DNA from: DTU018 sp029550685
Lineage (GTDB): Bacteria > Bacillota > Syntrophomonadia > Syntrophomonadales > Syntrophomonadaceae
Length of the DNA: 12,563 bases
Assembly (NCBI GenBank): GCA_035412805.1
Contig: DAONVO010000067.1
Location: 1 to 12,563, forward strand
Reading direction: 5' to 3'
Made by a program: the position numbers and the translations under genes. Positions within the stretch are counted from its first letter, which is position 1. Each line of letters opens with the position of its first letter. This document shows positions 1 to 6,455 of the stretch, one piece after another. Below the pieces are notes generated by a model. That model worked only from the letters and a program-made list of their open reading frames with translations, was not told the origin of the DNA and ran no database searches.

Positions 1-123
1 AAGTATACTCTGCTGGTGAATGAGCTGACCCAGGAAGGCGGAGAGCTAACTCCTACCATGAAGCTAAAGCGCAAGCAAATAGAAGAGAAATACAGCGATA
101 TAATCAATGCTATGTATGAGTAG
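1..123 (+). CDS. Long-chain acyl-CoA synthetase (AMP-forming), C-terminal 40 residues only
   Basis: The window opens inside a reading frame that runs from base 1 to a TAG at 121-123. The 40 visible residues end in LTPTMKLKRKQIEEKYSDII followed by NAMYE. This matches the tail of AMP-forming long-chain fatty acyl-CoA synthetases, where an LTPT(L/M)K-x-KR segment carries the C-terminal-domain lysine used in the adenylation step and the protein ends in a 'eekY...i..mY' helix. Such enzymes convert a fatty acid, ATP and CoA to acyl-CoA at the cytoplasmic side of the membrane. The 5' part is outside the window, so length and active site cannot be checked. The crotonase gene starts 104 bases downstream on the same strand, which fits a fatty-acid oxidation cluster. 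The assignment rests on the tail motif alone. Confidence 0.75.
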   Translation, partial: KYTLLVNELTQEGGELTPTMKLKRKQIEEKYSDIINAMYE

Positions 124-227
124 GCCAATGAAATAGTTGCTCAATAGCAATTGTCTAAGTTTCAGGCCACGATTATTGAAAAACTTAAGCGGAATCCATT
201 CTGACAACAAAAAGGGAGGTTATACTT

Positions 228-1007
228 GTGGAATACAAACTGTTAAAAATGGAGAAGAAAGAAGGGGTTGGCATAATCCTTTTTGACAATGCCAAATCCA
301 TGAACCCCACCAATCCGGAGTCAGTGGCAGAGCTGACCGCGGCCTTTACCGAAGTTAATAACGACCCTGAGGTGCGGGCAGTTATTATAACCGGCGGAGA
401 CAAGGTGTTTGCTGCCGGAGGGGATATACCTTACATGGCTGAAGCGTCGGTGCAGGAAATGGAAGAGTTCATCGGCAATGCCCATGATATGGTTGGTCTG
501 ATCACCTCATCGCCCAAACCATATATCGCTGCCATTGCCGGGCCCGCCTTGGGCGGAGGAACCGAAATCTCCCTGGCTTGCGATATACGCATTGCGGCTG
601 ACAATGCCATATTTGGGCTGCCGGAAATTAATCTGGGCATTGTACCAGGGTGCGGCGGAACCCAGCGTTTGGGAAGAGCTATCGGCTGGAGCCGGGCCAG
701 GTATCTGGTCTTAACTGGGGATATCATAGATGCCCAGACTGCGTTTAACATGGGCATTGTTAATAAAGTGGTGCCCGTAGCTGAGTTGCAGGAGACTGCT
801 TTTAAGCTGGCTAAGTCTCTGGCTCGCAAGAGCCCAGCCGCCCTTCGAACTGCCAAAGCAGCTATGAACTACGCGGAAAACAATTCACTGACGGCTGGAT
901 TGCAACACGAACAGAAAGTCTGGTCGTTATTATTTGCCGGCGAGGACCAGACAGAGGGCATGAAGGCGTTCCTGGAGAAAAGAAAACCGGTCTACAAGGG
1001 CAAATAA
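228..1007 (+). CDS. Enoyl-CoA hydratase/crotonase (3-hydroxyacyl-CoA dehydratase type)
   Basis: A 259-residue protein of normal crotonase length. It should hydrate trans-2-enoyl-CoA to 3-hydroxyacyl-CoA in beta-oxidation, or run the reverse reaction. The start is the GTG at 228, seven bases after an AAAGGGAGG ribosome site. Visible landmarks are the first oxyanion-hole segment AAGGDI (residues 62-67), the second segment GPALGGG (105-111), and both catalytic glutamates: Glu113 in GGGTEISLACDIR and Glu133 in GLPEINLGIVPGCGGTQRL. Having both acids favours a true hydratase over isomerase or hydrolase relatives that keep only one. The C-terminal part (EGMKAFLEKRKPVYKGK) is the usual F-x-EKR-P ending. 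It lies between an acyl-CoA synthetase and a TetR regulator, which supports a role in fatty-acid or butyrate metabolism. Chain-length preference cannot be read from the sequence. Confidence 0.93.
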   Translation: MEYKLLKMEKKEGVGIILFDNAKSMNPTNPESVAELTAAFTEVNNDPEVRAVIITGGDKVFAAGGDIPYMAEASVQEMEEFIGNAHDMVGLITSSPKPYIAAIAGPALGGGTEISLACDIRIAADNAIFGLPEINLGIVPGCGGTQRLGRAIGWSRARYLVLTGDIIDAQTAFNMGIVNKVVPVAELQETAFKLAKSLARKSPAALRTAKAAMNYAENNSLTAGLQHEQKVWSLLFAGEDQTEGMKAFLEKRKPVYKGK

Positions 1008-1051
1008 GGCTGTATAATAAATTCAATTGTTTATTGGCATAAGCCGAATAT

Positions 1052-1058
1052 GGGGTGA
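1052..1058 (+). promoter_or_regulatory. Ribosome binding site that decides the TetR start
   Basis: GGGGTGA lies five bases before the TTG at 1064. The in-frame GTG at 1055 sits inside this motif and has no ribosome site of its own, so the TTG is the better start. Confidence 0.5.
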
Positions 1059-1063
1059 AGTTA

Positions 1064-1684
1064 TTGGCGAATAACAAGGGCGGCAAAGAGGCCATACTTG
1101 ATGCGGCCAGAAAGGTAATTGCCAAATTTGGAGTCCATAAAGCCAGTGTACAATCAATTGCTGATGAAGCTGGTCTCAGCAAGGGTGCAGTTTATTATCA
1201 CTATGAGAGCAAAGATGAGATACTGTATGCCCTTATTGATCAGTATTTGCGTGCAGCCATAAGCCCTTTTAAAACTTCCCTTATTTCCTCCGGTTCACCG
1301 GAGGAGCTAAAAGAGAGTTTACTGTATGGCATCCGGCAGCGGTTGGAAAACATGGAACATAACCAGCTGCAGTTCTACCTGACCCATGAAGCTATAAAGA
1401 GCAATAAGGAAATGCAAGAGCGATTGGGCAGTAAATATCGCGGCTGGGTAGATATGTCTGAGCAGGGAATGCATCGTGCTTATGAAGTCGAACACTCGCG
1501 TCTGAACCGTGCTCTGGCAGCTACTTTAATTGCTGCTATCGATGGCCAGGTGCTGCAGCTCCTTTTGGAAGCCCAAGTTGTGAGCATCGAAGAACTCATG
1601 GGTGTATGGGAGATGCTGGTTTATAGAGGCATTCCCCATCTTATGGAAGATTTGCTGGCTATGGAAAAGGAAAACGAAAACTGA
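1064..1684 (+). CDS. TetR/AcrR-family transcriptional regulator
   Basis: A 206-residue protein (209 if the GTG at 1055 is used). Residues ~8-55 form a classical TetR DNA-binding domain: an opening helix KEAILDAARKVIAKFGVHKA, then the helix-turn-helix ASVQSIADEAGLSKGAVYYH and the YES-KDEIL segment that closes it. The remaining ~150 residues are an all-helical ligand and dimer domain with no family-specific motif that I recognise. The gene starts 56 bases after the crotonase stop on the same strand and is followed by a strong terminator, so it probably belongs to the same transcription unit. By analogy with FadR-type TetR regulators of fatty-acid degradation it may sense an acyl-CoA and repress this cluster. 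That role is inferred only from position. Confidence 0.88.
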   Translation: MANNKGGKEAILDAARKVIAKFGVHKASVQSIADEAGLSKGAVYYHYESKDEILYALIDQYLRAAISPFKTSLISSGSPEELKESLLYGIRQRLENMEHNQLQFYLTHEAIKSNKEMQERLGSKYRGWVDMSEQGMHRAYEVEHSRLNRALAATLIAAIDGQVLQLLLEAQVVSIEELMGVWEMLVYRGIPHLMEDLLAMEKENEN

Positions 1685-1720
1685 GAATAAGTTGCTGCCA
1701 AAAATAAATACCCCTACATG

Positions 1721-1760
1721 GCAAGCCTGCTGACCAGTATGGATCAGCAGGCTTGCTTTT
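1721..1760 (+). terminator. Rho-independent terminator after the TetR gene
   Basis: A perfect 13-bp stem (GCAAGCCTGCTGA / TCAGCAGGCTTGC) around a ten-base loop is followed by TTTT. It lies 36 bases after the TetR stop, between two convergent genes. The minus-strand side lacks an immediate T-run, so it mainly serves the plus strand. Confidence 0.85.
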
Positions 1761-1774
1761 GGAGAAAAATTTGC

Positions 1775-3528
1775 TTACAGAACAAAACGATTAACCAGTT
1801 CATGAAGTTTGGTGGCCTCTTCTTCCAACTGGGCTGCCATCTCAGAAATTTCTGCAACAGTATGTTCAGTCGTTTCAGTGTTTTCCATAATAGTCTTGGA
1901 ATTTTTGGAGTTGTCCATGATGGTTACTGCCACAGATTCCATGGCTTTGCCAACTTCTTCTTCCGCCTGCATCACCTGTTGACACATAAAATGGACCGTT
2001 TCACTCAGGTTCCTAAATTCATTGGCATCCAAGCGGTATTGCTGGCCGGTTTCCACCAAAGATTTGTAAGCTTCGGCTACATTTTCATTGATGAAGTCCA
2101 GCAGACGTTGAGTACTGTCGGTTAAATTGGCGATAGAATCCTGCACCTGATGAGTCAACTGCTGAATACCAATTACGGTTTGAGAAGAATCTGCCGCTAG
2201 TTTTCTGACTTCTTCAGCAACCACAGCAAATCCTCGTCCTTGTTCACCAGCCCGCGCTGCTTCAATAGCAGCATTTAAAGCTAATAGATTGGTTTGCTCG
2301 GCTATGGACGAAATAGACTCCGCCATATTAGCTATTTCATTTACCACTCCGGCCTTATTAAGAGCTTCCAACCACTTCGGTTTTGATGGTTGAGTAGGTT
2401 TGTTGGCTTTCATCCTGAGCTGCTACGGCCATCTCTTCCGCGGACAAAGCTCGTATTTCTATCTGCTGGGCTACTTCCATACCTTTGTTGGCCTCGATAG
2501 CCAGTGTGGAAATAGTCGCATTAATCTCCTGGCTGGAAGCGTTGACTTCTTCTGCGAAAGCGGAAACCGACTCCAAGCCCAATGAGATACTGTGGGTAGA
2601 AGAGTTGATATCTTTAACGCTGTTGAGTATATGATGGCTGGAAGCTGCCAGTTGTTCGCTTGACGATACCAGTGAGGAACTGGACATCTGCACTTCACCG
2701 ATAAGTTCGCGTAAGCTGGCTATCATTTGATTGACTATTACTCCCAGGTTTTCGATTTCGGTCACCGTCTTCTTTTACCGGCTGAGTTTGCAGGACACCG
2801 CTGGCAACTTTATTCATTATCTCGGTAATGCGCTTAACCGAATCAATAATATTCCTGATGATTCGATAACTAACCACACTTAACACCATAATGGTAAGTA
2901 AACCGACAGCCATCAGGGTCAATTGAGTAGTTTTAGCTTTCTCGCGGCTCTGCTGGGCTGAAACCTGAGCATATTGGTCCAGGATTTCTCCTATCTGATT
3001 GATAGGCTCGCGGCTGGCCTCAAACAGAACTTGGCTGTCTTCAATGCGGGCAGATAGATCCAAATCAGGCTGTTCCACATGCATCTGCTGAAGTGCCTGG
3101 GCATCTTTTACCCAGTTATCAAAATTGCTCCAGAATTCAGCAAAAGCCTCCTTGGCGGTATTGTCACTGGAGGGGGAGGTAATGCCTTCATATGCAGAAG
3201 GTACGTCTTTTAATGTATTTTCTGCTGCGTTCATACGTTCTCTTACCTGGTCAATATTCTCCTGAAAGGTGTCGATGCCCTGTTGGTAGGCAGGAGAGTC
3301 AGGAGGAATACGTATAATTTTATGATGTTCCACCAAGGCTTGGTAGAGGTCGCGGTCGGCATTTAGTACCAGACTGCTGTTAACAAAACCCCGCTCATAC
3401 TGGGTGAGCACCAGGTCAGCTACAATGCGGTTCAGGTCAAGGCTAGACACGATCAGAATTATAGCAATGCCCAGCAGTGCCAAGCCCACTAAAGCAGATA
3501 ACTTATACCGGATGCTTTTTTTCACCAT
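1775..3528 (-). pseudogene. Transmembrane methyl-accepting chemotaxis protein, interrupted by two +1 frameshifts
   Basis: The gene reads from an ATG at 3528 (ribosome site AGGGAGGC at 3533-3540) to a TAA at 1775. It falls in three frames. Removing one base of the GG at 2760-2761 and one of the CC at 2372-2373 restores a continuous 583-residue receptor (256 + 129 + 198 codons plus stop). Restored order: TM1 at ~11-30, a ~170-residue extracellular helical sensor of the four-helix-bundle kind, TM2 at ~203-223, a HAMP domain ending at ...VKEDGD-EIENLG, then a full signalling domain with the hairpin IAEQTNLLALNAAIEAARAG and its continuation EQGRGFAVVAEEVRKLA. The first break is at the end of HAMP, the second just before the hairpin. 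As written, translation stops 22 foreign residues after HAMP and yields a membrane stub with no kinase-control domain. Either a decayed gene or two sequence errors. Confidence 0.85.
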
Positions 3529-3590
3529 AATTGCCTCCCTAAGATGGTAAATAATACGGATCAGTAATATCCAATTCTGCAAAAAATTTA

Positions 3591-3633
3591 TTCTACCTAC
3601 AAAATATAACAATTCATCTGCAAGATATAACAA
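3591..3633. repeat. Two adjacent imperfect 21-22-bp direct repeats
   Basis: TTCTACCTACAAAATATAAC (then AA, 3591-3612) is followed at once by TTCATCTGCAAGATATAACA (then A, 3613-3633). They lie 63-105 bases upstream of the chemoreceptor start on its strand, where each reads TTGTTATAT at its head. They could hold promoter elements or a repeated operator. Confidence 0.5.
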
Positions 3634-3775
3634 ACTTCATTAGTATTATCGTAAATATTTGCTGAAACAATAGGCACAATTAAAGCCCATGCAATATTAA
3701 TTACCGTTTTTGGCCATATTAATAGGTGATGGATAACTAGCTGTTGAGGGTAGAAGTGATGAAAGGAGACTGGCA

Positions 3776-3991
3776 ATGAACAACATATCTCACAAGGAAT
3801 TGAATTACTTAAAGGATTTGATGTCCTGGGAGCTGTTAGCCTGCAAGAAAAGTTTTGATTACTCACAAAAGGAGACCAATCCGGCTCGGCAGGATCTGTT
3901 TACCAATGCCGCTATGACTCACCAGCAGAATTACCTGGATTTGTTGGACCATCTGAACAGCTTTAATCAGCCAATAGGAGGGATGAGTTGA
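3776..3991 (+). CDS. Small coat-associated protein, first partner of a CotF-like pair
   Basis: A 71-residue soluble, mostly helical protein. The start is the ATG at 3776, preceded by GAAAGGAG. The segment SHKELNYLKDLMSWELLACKK with a later HQQNYLDLLDHL resembles the short proteins encoded just before CotF-like coat proteins in Clostridia, which look like the first half of a ferritin-like bundle. It has no signal peptide, no membrane helix and no catalytic motif. Its stop TGA overlaps the next gene's ATG by one base (TGATG), so the two are probably translationally coupled. It aligns without gaps over ~55 residues to the product at 5679-5894, at low identity but with the same spacing of E, L and A positions. 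This suggests divergent paralogs. A spore-coat role is inferred from the neighbour. Confidence 0.8.
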   Translation: MNNISHKELNYLKDLMSWELLACKKSFDYSQKETNPARQDLFTNAAMTHQQNYLDLLDHLNSFNQPIGGMS

Positions 3992-4350
3992 TGGATTATA
4001 ACTCCACAGTAGTATCACCTACCGGCGTAACAAAAATCGGCAAAACTGTCTCTCCGGAGCTGCCCCAGGTAAAGGATCAGAGCTTCAATATGCGTGACCG
4101 GCTCAATGATATGCTGGCTACGGAAAAGTACAACCTGGTTAACTACCAGATTGCCATAAATGAGGTGATCTGCCCGCAGCTGCGCCAGGTGGTGGAAAAA
4201 AACTGTATGCGGGTACAAGGTCTGCATGATCAATTTTTTGACGAACTGTTTAATCTGGGCGAGTACCAGGCGAATATTGCTCTCTATCCAGAAATTGCCG
4301 ATGCTATAGAGGTTTTCACCAACTATAAAGTTCAGCTGCCGTTTCAATAA
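3991..4350 (+). CDS. CotF-like spore coat protein
   Basis: A 119-residue protein starting at the ATG at 3991, seven bases after AGGAGGG; the TTG at 3988 is in frame but too close to that site. After a ~30-residue polar leader comes a helical core, NMRDRLNDMLATEKYNLVNY, then QIAINEVICPQLRQVVEKN and a region ending LGEYQANIALYPEIADAIEV. The 'ml.tEKy.l..Y..ai.E...p.LR..' pattern is that of Coat_F-type ferritin-like proteins of endospore formers. It lacks the metal-ligand glutamate pattern of real ferritins, so a structural role is more likely than an enzymatic one. It overlaps the preceding small gene by one base and is followed 31 bases later by the BON-domain gene, probably one operon. The family call is fairly safe; location in the coat is family inference. 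Confidence 0.82.
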   Translation: MDYNSTVVSPTGVTKIGKTVSPELPQVKDQSFNMRDRLNDMLATEKYNLVNYQIAINEVICPQLRQVVEKNCMRVQGLHDQFFDELFNLGEYQANIALYPEIADAIEVFTNYKVQLPFQ

Positions 4351-4381
4351 AGCGGCTGATTAATTGAAAGAGGGGGGTTTT

Positions 4382-4888
4382 ATGATCAAGAAACAGCAGT
4401 TAGAAGAGCGATTGAGAAAACAGGTTAAATACAAGCTGGACAATGATCAGGATCTGCGTGGATATGCCTTAAAGGCAGATGTAGTAGGAGAAGAGGTGCG
4501 CGTGGAAGGTGTGGTTGACACCCTCAAGGAAAAGCAGCGGGTCGAAAGCCTGTTGAAGAGCATACCTGGAGTCAAAACAGTAGCCAGTGCTATCGCGATC
4601 AGTACCGACGGTGCCATAAAAACCCAGGACGTTACCATGGAAGCCCAGGAAGAGCTGCAGTTGGATGACCGGGTAGATCCCCACCATATCGGAGCTGAGA
4701 GTATAGGTGGGCACGGAACGGTAGTGTTAAGAGGACATACCGATAACCCGGAGGAACTCGAGGCAGCCATCCGTTCAGCATCAAAGGCACGCGGAGTGAC
4801 CCGGGTAATAGACCAGGTAAAAACCACTCCAGAAGAAATGACTTTGGATGATATTTTCCACAGCCAGGTGAACAATGATCACCAGTAG
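4382..4888 (+). CDS. Double BON-domain protein
   Basis: A 168-residue protein starting at the ATG at 4382 behind GAGGGGGG (4371-4377); the upstream in-frame TTG at 4364 has no ribosome site. Residues ~8-73 form a clear BON domain: a helix, the strand EVRVEGVVD, the helix TLKEKQRVESLLKSIPGV, and the closing strand TVASAIAI. Residues ~103-148 form a second copy with HGTVVLRGHTDNPEELEAAI and GVTRVIDQV. BON domains bind phospholipid or other hydrophobic or osmotic-stress ligands and occur in OsmY-like proteins. Here there is no signal peptide or membrane helix, so the protein looks cytoplasmic or carried to the spore surface. An acidic linker (~76-100) joins the domains. It is the last gene of the row that starts with the coat pair, which suggests a spore or envelope role. 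Confidence 0.85.
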   Translation: MIKKQQLEERLRKQVKYKLDNDQDLRGYALKADVVGEEVRVEGVVDTLKEKQRVESLLKSIPGVKTVASAIAISTDGAIKTQDVTMEAQEELQLDDRVDPHHIGAESIGGHGTVVLRGHTDNPEELEAAIRSASKARGVTRVIDQVKTTPEEMTLDDIFHSQVNNDHQ

Positions 4889-4904
4889 AACGGACTACGA
4901 TGAA

Positions 4905-5126
4905 CCTGGAGATTGCTGTGAAATAGCCATCGCCATGTCATTGCCCTAAAGGACCCCCGATGTTCGCTATCGCTCACTATTAATGTTGCGAGAGCGCAGC
5001 GCTTGGCAATCTCTACTCAACTACCGGTTAGAGTTAACAGATCGCCACGTCGCTTCGCAGCCTCGCAACAATAATTGTGAGCGTCAGCGAACATCAGTAG
5101 TCCCCGAAGGGGGCGATGACAGGTTC
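4905..5126. repeat. Large imperfect palindrome, MITE-like or dispersed palindromic element
   Basis: The ends pair as GAACCTG (left) and CAGGTTC (right). Inside, 4959-4977 (GATGTTCGCTATCGCTCAC) matches the reverse complement of 5077-5095 at 17 of 19 positions. TTGCGAG...GGCAATCT (4986-5012) pairs loosely with 5039-5067 (AGATCGCCACGTCGCTTCGC and onward). The centre is near CCGG at 5024-5027. The core resembles the dispersed 'attgcgagg-agcg-aagcgacgtggcgatct' repeat seen in many environmental Firmicutes and other anaerobes, and the same core reappears at the right edge of this window. No transposase is encoded. Confidence 0.7.
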
Positions 5127-5193
5127 AAGTTTTCATTTATCGTGGTCATTTCTTAAGGTGATAATTGCTGTGAAAATGACTTTCACCTAAACG

Positions 5194-5217
5194 TAGCGGA
5201 AGCTTTAGCTTCCGCTA
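5194..5217. repeat. Perfect 11-bp inverted repeat with a two-base loop
   Basis: TAGCGGAAGCT-TT-AGCTTCCGCTA. There is no T-run after it, so it is not a typical terminator. It stands 20-odd bases after one of the TGCTGTGAAA copies. Confidence 0.75.
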
Positions 5218-5678
5218 AGGCTTGGCAGCGAGTGATAGCCAGGATGCAGGGGTATTAGCCGGCTCGCTCTGGGACTCCTCGCCGGCAACACATCGGCTTA
5301 CTTCTGGTGCGACGCAGACCACTTAAGAATTCGGTATCCATGCACTCGGTCCTCGCTGCTCGAAACATCCTGTTTCTCGCTGCGCTTCGCAGCCCTCAGT
5401 TTCACCGTTTGTTGCAACGGCTCGGCGTACGTCACTCGCCCAACTAATACTCCTGCTTAAGCCGTGCAGCGATGTTTTCAGCTATAGTGGTTTGTGCTGC
5501 AGGTGACAAGTGCTGTGAAAGCGCCTGTTATTTTAATATGCCCATTGGGATTTACCACGAGCAACTTGGGGAGGGATCCGCTTTAGCCAGTGAAGACGGG
5601 CTGAATAGGTTCGAACTATTTGACAAATACTAGGATAGCATCATCTGCATAACTATAAATCAGATAGGAGGTATACTA

Positions 5679-5894
5679 TTGAAAAACCTGGCCCCAAACG
5701 AGATCCTGGCTTTAAGTGCTCTGATAACCATGGAGACTCAAGGCTTAGCTTTGGCCAAAGCCTCCATTAACGCCCTTAATGACGAACAGCTCAGAACCAT
5801 GACTGAGACCGCTATAATGTCGACCGAAGCCAGGATCCAGGGAATGCAGCAGTTGATACATGACAAAAATATTAATTCAGGAGGGGCAAATTAG
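5679..5894 (+). CDS. Small coat-associated protein, first partner of the second CotF-like pair
   Basis: A 71-residue protein starting with TTG at 5679, six bases after a perfect AGGAGGT; no ATG or GTG nearby fits this ribosome site. It is a single soluble helical bundle: APNEILALSALITMETQGLA, then a central NDEQLRTMTETAIMSTEARI and a polar tail ending SGGAN. It has the same length as the product at 3776-3991 and the same position ahead of a CotF-like gene, and aligns to it without gaps. Its stop TAG shares its last base with the GTG start of the next gene (TAGTG), the same one-base coupling as in the first pair. I recognise no enzymatic motif. Function is inferred from context: a partner or assembly factor for the neighbouring coat protein. 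Confidence 0.8.
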   Translation: MKNLAPNEILALSALITMETQGLALAKASINALNDEQLRTMTETAIMSTEARIQGMQQLIHDKNINSGGAN

Positions 5895-6196
5895 TGGCTA
5901 ACTTCGTCAGTAAAATGTTTGGTGAAAAAGCTGATCAATCAGCGGACAAGACCCTTGCTTTTGCTTTTATGGCCGCAGCTGCAGCATCAGCCCAGGCCTA
6001 CTTTACAGCTGCCTTGCAGTCGACTACTCCGGAAGTCCGGGCTTTGCTCAGTGGCTTTGCCACCCAGAAGGCTCTGGAGCATGAGGGGATAAATGGCTAT
6101 TTGATTCAAAAGGGCTATTTCAATCCCTATGACGATACGATACACCAGCTTACGGCTGCAGAACAGCAAGCTCAGCAAGTAATGAGCCACCATTAA
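5894..6196 (+). CDS. CotF-like spore coat protein, second copy
   Basis: A 100-residue protein starting at the GTG at 5894, preceded by AGGAGGGG inside the end of the upstream gene. An Ala-rich helix (AFAFMAAAAASAQAYFTAAL) leads into TTPEVRALLSGFATQKALEHEGINGYLIQKGYFNPYDD. The ending 'l...hE.in.yl..KGyfnPYD' is the diagnostic C-terminal part of Coat_F-domain proteins. Compared with the copy at 3991-4350 this one lacks the polar leader and keeps the KGYFNPYD end, which the first copy does not show. The two pairs are therefore not recent duplicates. It is followed by a terminator at 6244-6303, which ends this two-gene unit. A spore-coat role is a family inference. Confidence 0.85.
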   Translation: MANFVSKMFGEKADQSADKTLAFAFMAAAAASAQAYFTAALQSTTPEVRALLSGFATQKALEHEGINGYLIQKGYFNPYDDTIHQLTAAEQQAQQVMSHH

Positions 6197-6243
6197 ATGA
6201 TTTAGCCCTGAAATAAGGACAAGGCTTACCGCGCAATGATATG

Positions 6244-6303
6244 CTCCCCTTTGAGTAGAGACCTGAAATAAAAAAATTCAGGACTACACAAAGGGGAGTT
6301 TTT
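6244..6303 (+). terminator. Terminator after the second coat pair
   Basis: CTCCCCTTTG (6244-6253) pairs with CAAAGGGGAG (6289-6298). Inside it CCTGAA pairs with TTCAGG. The outer stem is followed at once by TTTTT (6299-6303). It lies 47 bases after the stop of the CotF-like gene. Confidence 0.85.
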
Positions 6304-6455
6304 AATGGAAAAAAGGAAGCCAAGGTGGTTTCGAGCCAAGTGTCAAAAAGTTGTATATTAATTAGTAGGCTATGGATTTCACTAGGCAAACCCCTAAAAA
6401 AGTAGGCGTGTTTTCTTTATTAGTTAATAACCATCTTGTACAGGGAGGCTGTAGC

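Larger units (their letters stand above)
4889..5678. other. 790-base gene-free region dense in inverted repeats
   Basis: I find no credible gene here on either strand. From left to right it holds a ~220-bp imperfect palindrome (4905-5126), a hairpin built on AGGTGA/TCACCT (about 5154-5188), a perfect 11-bp stem (5194-5217), several short GC-rich stems (GCCGGC at 5258-5263 with 5281-5286, and GCTGCG/CGCAGC at 5379-5393), a long-range inverted pair (5246-5258 with 5445-5457), and three copies of TGCTGTGAAA (4914, 5166, 5511). Only the last ~100 bases look like an ordinary promoter and leader for the next gene. The island sits exactly between two similar coat-gene pairs. Confidence 0.75.

Noticed and set aside
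431..856. Long open frame on the minus strand inside the crotonase gene.
   Set aside because: It is antisense to a gene with complete catalytic motifs, has no ribosome site and gives a Met/Ala/Pro-rich product typical of shadow frames.
1011..1018. TATAAT sequence as a separate promoter for the TetR gene.
   Set aside because: No acceptable -35 hexamer lies 16-18 bases upstream and there is no extended -10 TGn.
5620..5659. TTGACA with TATAAA as a sigma-A promoter for the second coat pair.
   Set aside because: The spacing is 28 bases, far too long; a CATAACTA at 5648-5655 resembles a sporulation-sigma -10, but I see no matching -35.
4889..5678. Possible CRISPR array, because of many repeated short words.
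   Set aside because: Repeats are inverted and irregularly spaced (about 250 and 345 bases for the direct decamer), without uniform spacers or any cas gene.
6305..6361. Short frame of 18 residues (MEKRKPRWFRAKCQKVVY) with a purine-rich stretch ahead of it.
   Set aside because: The apparent ribosome site is the 3' arm of the terminator hairpin, the peptide is very short and matches nothing I know.
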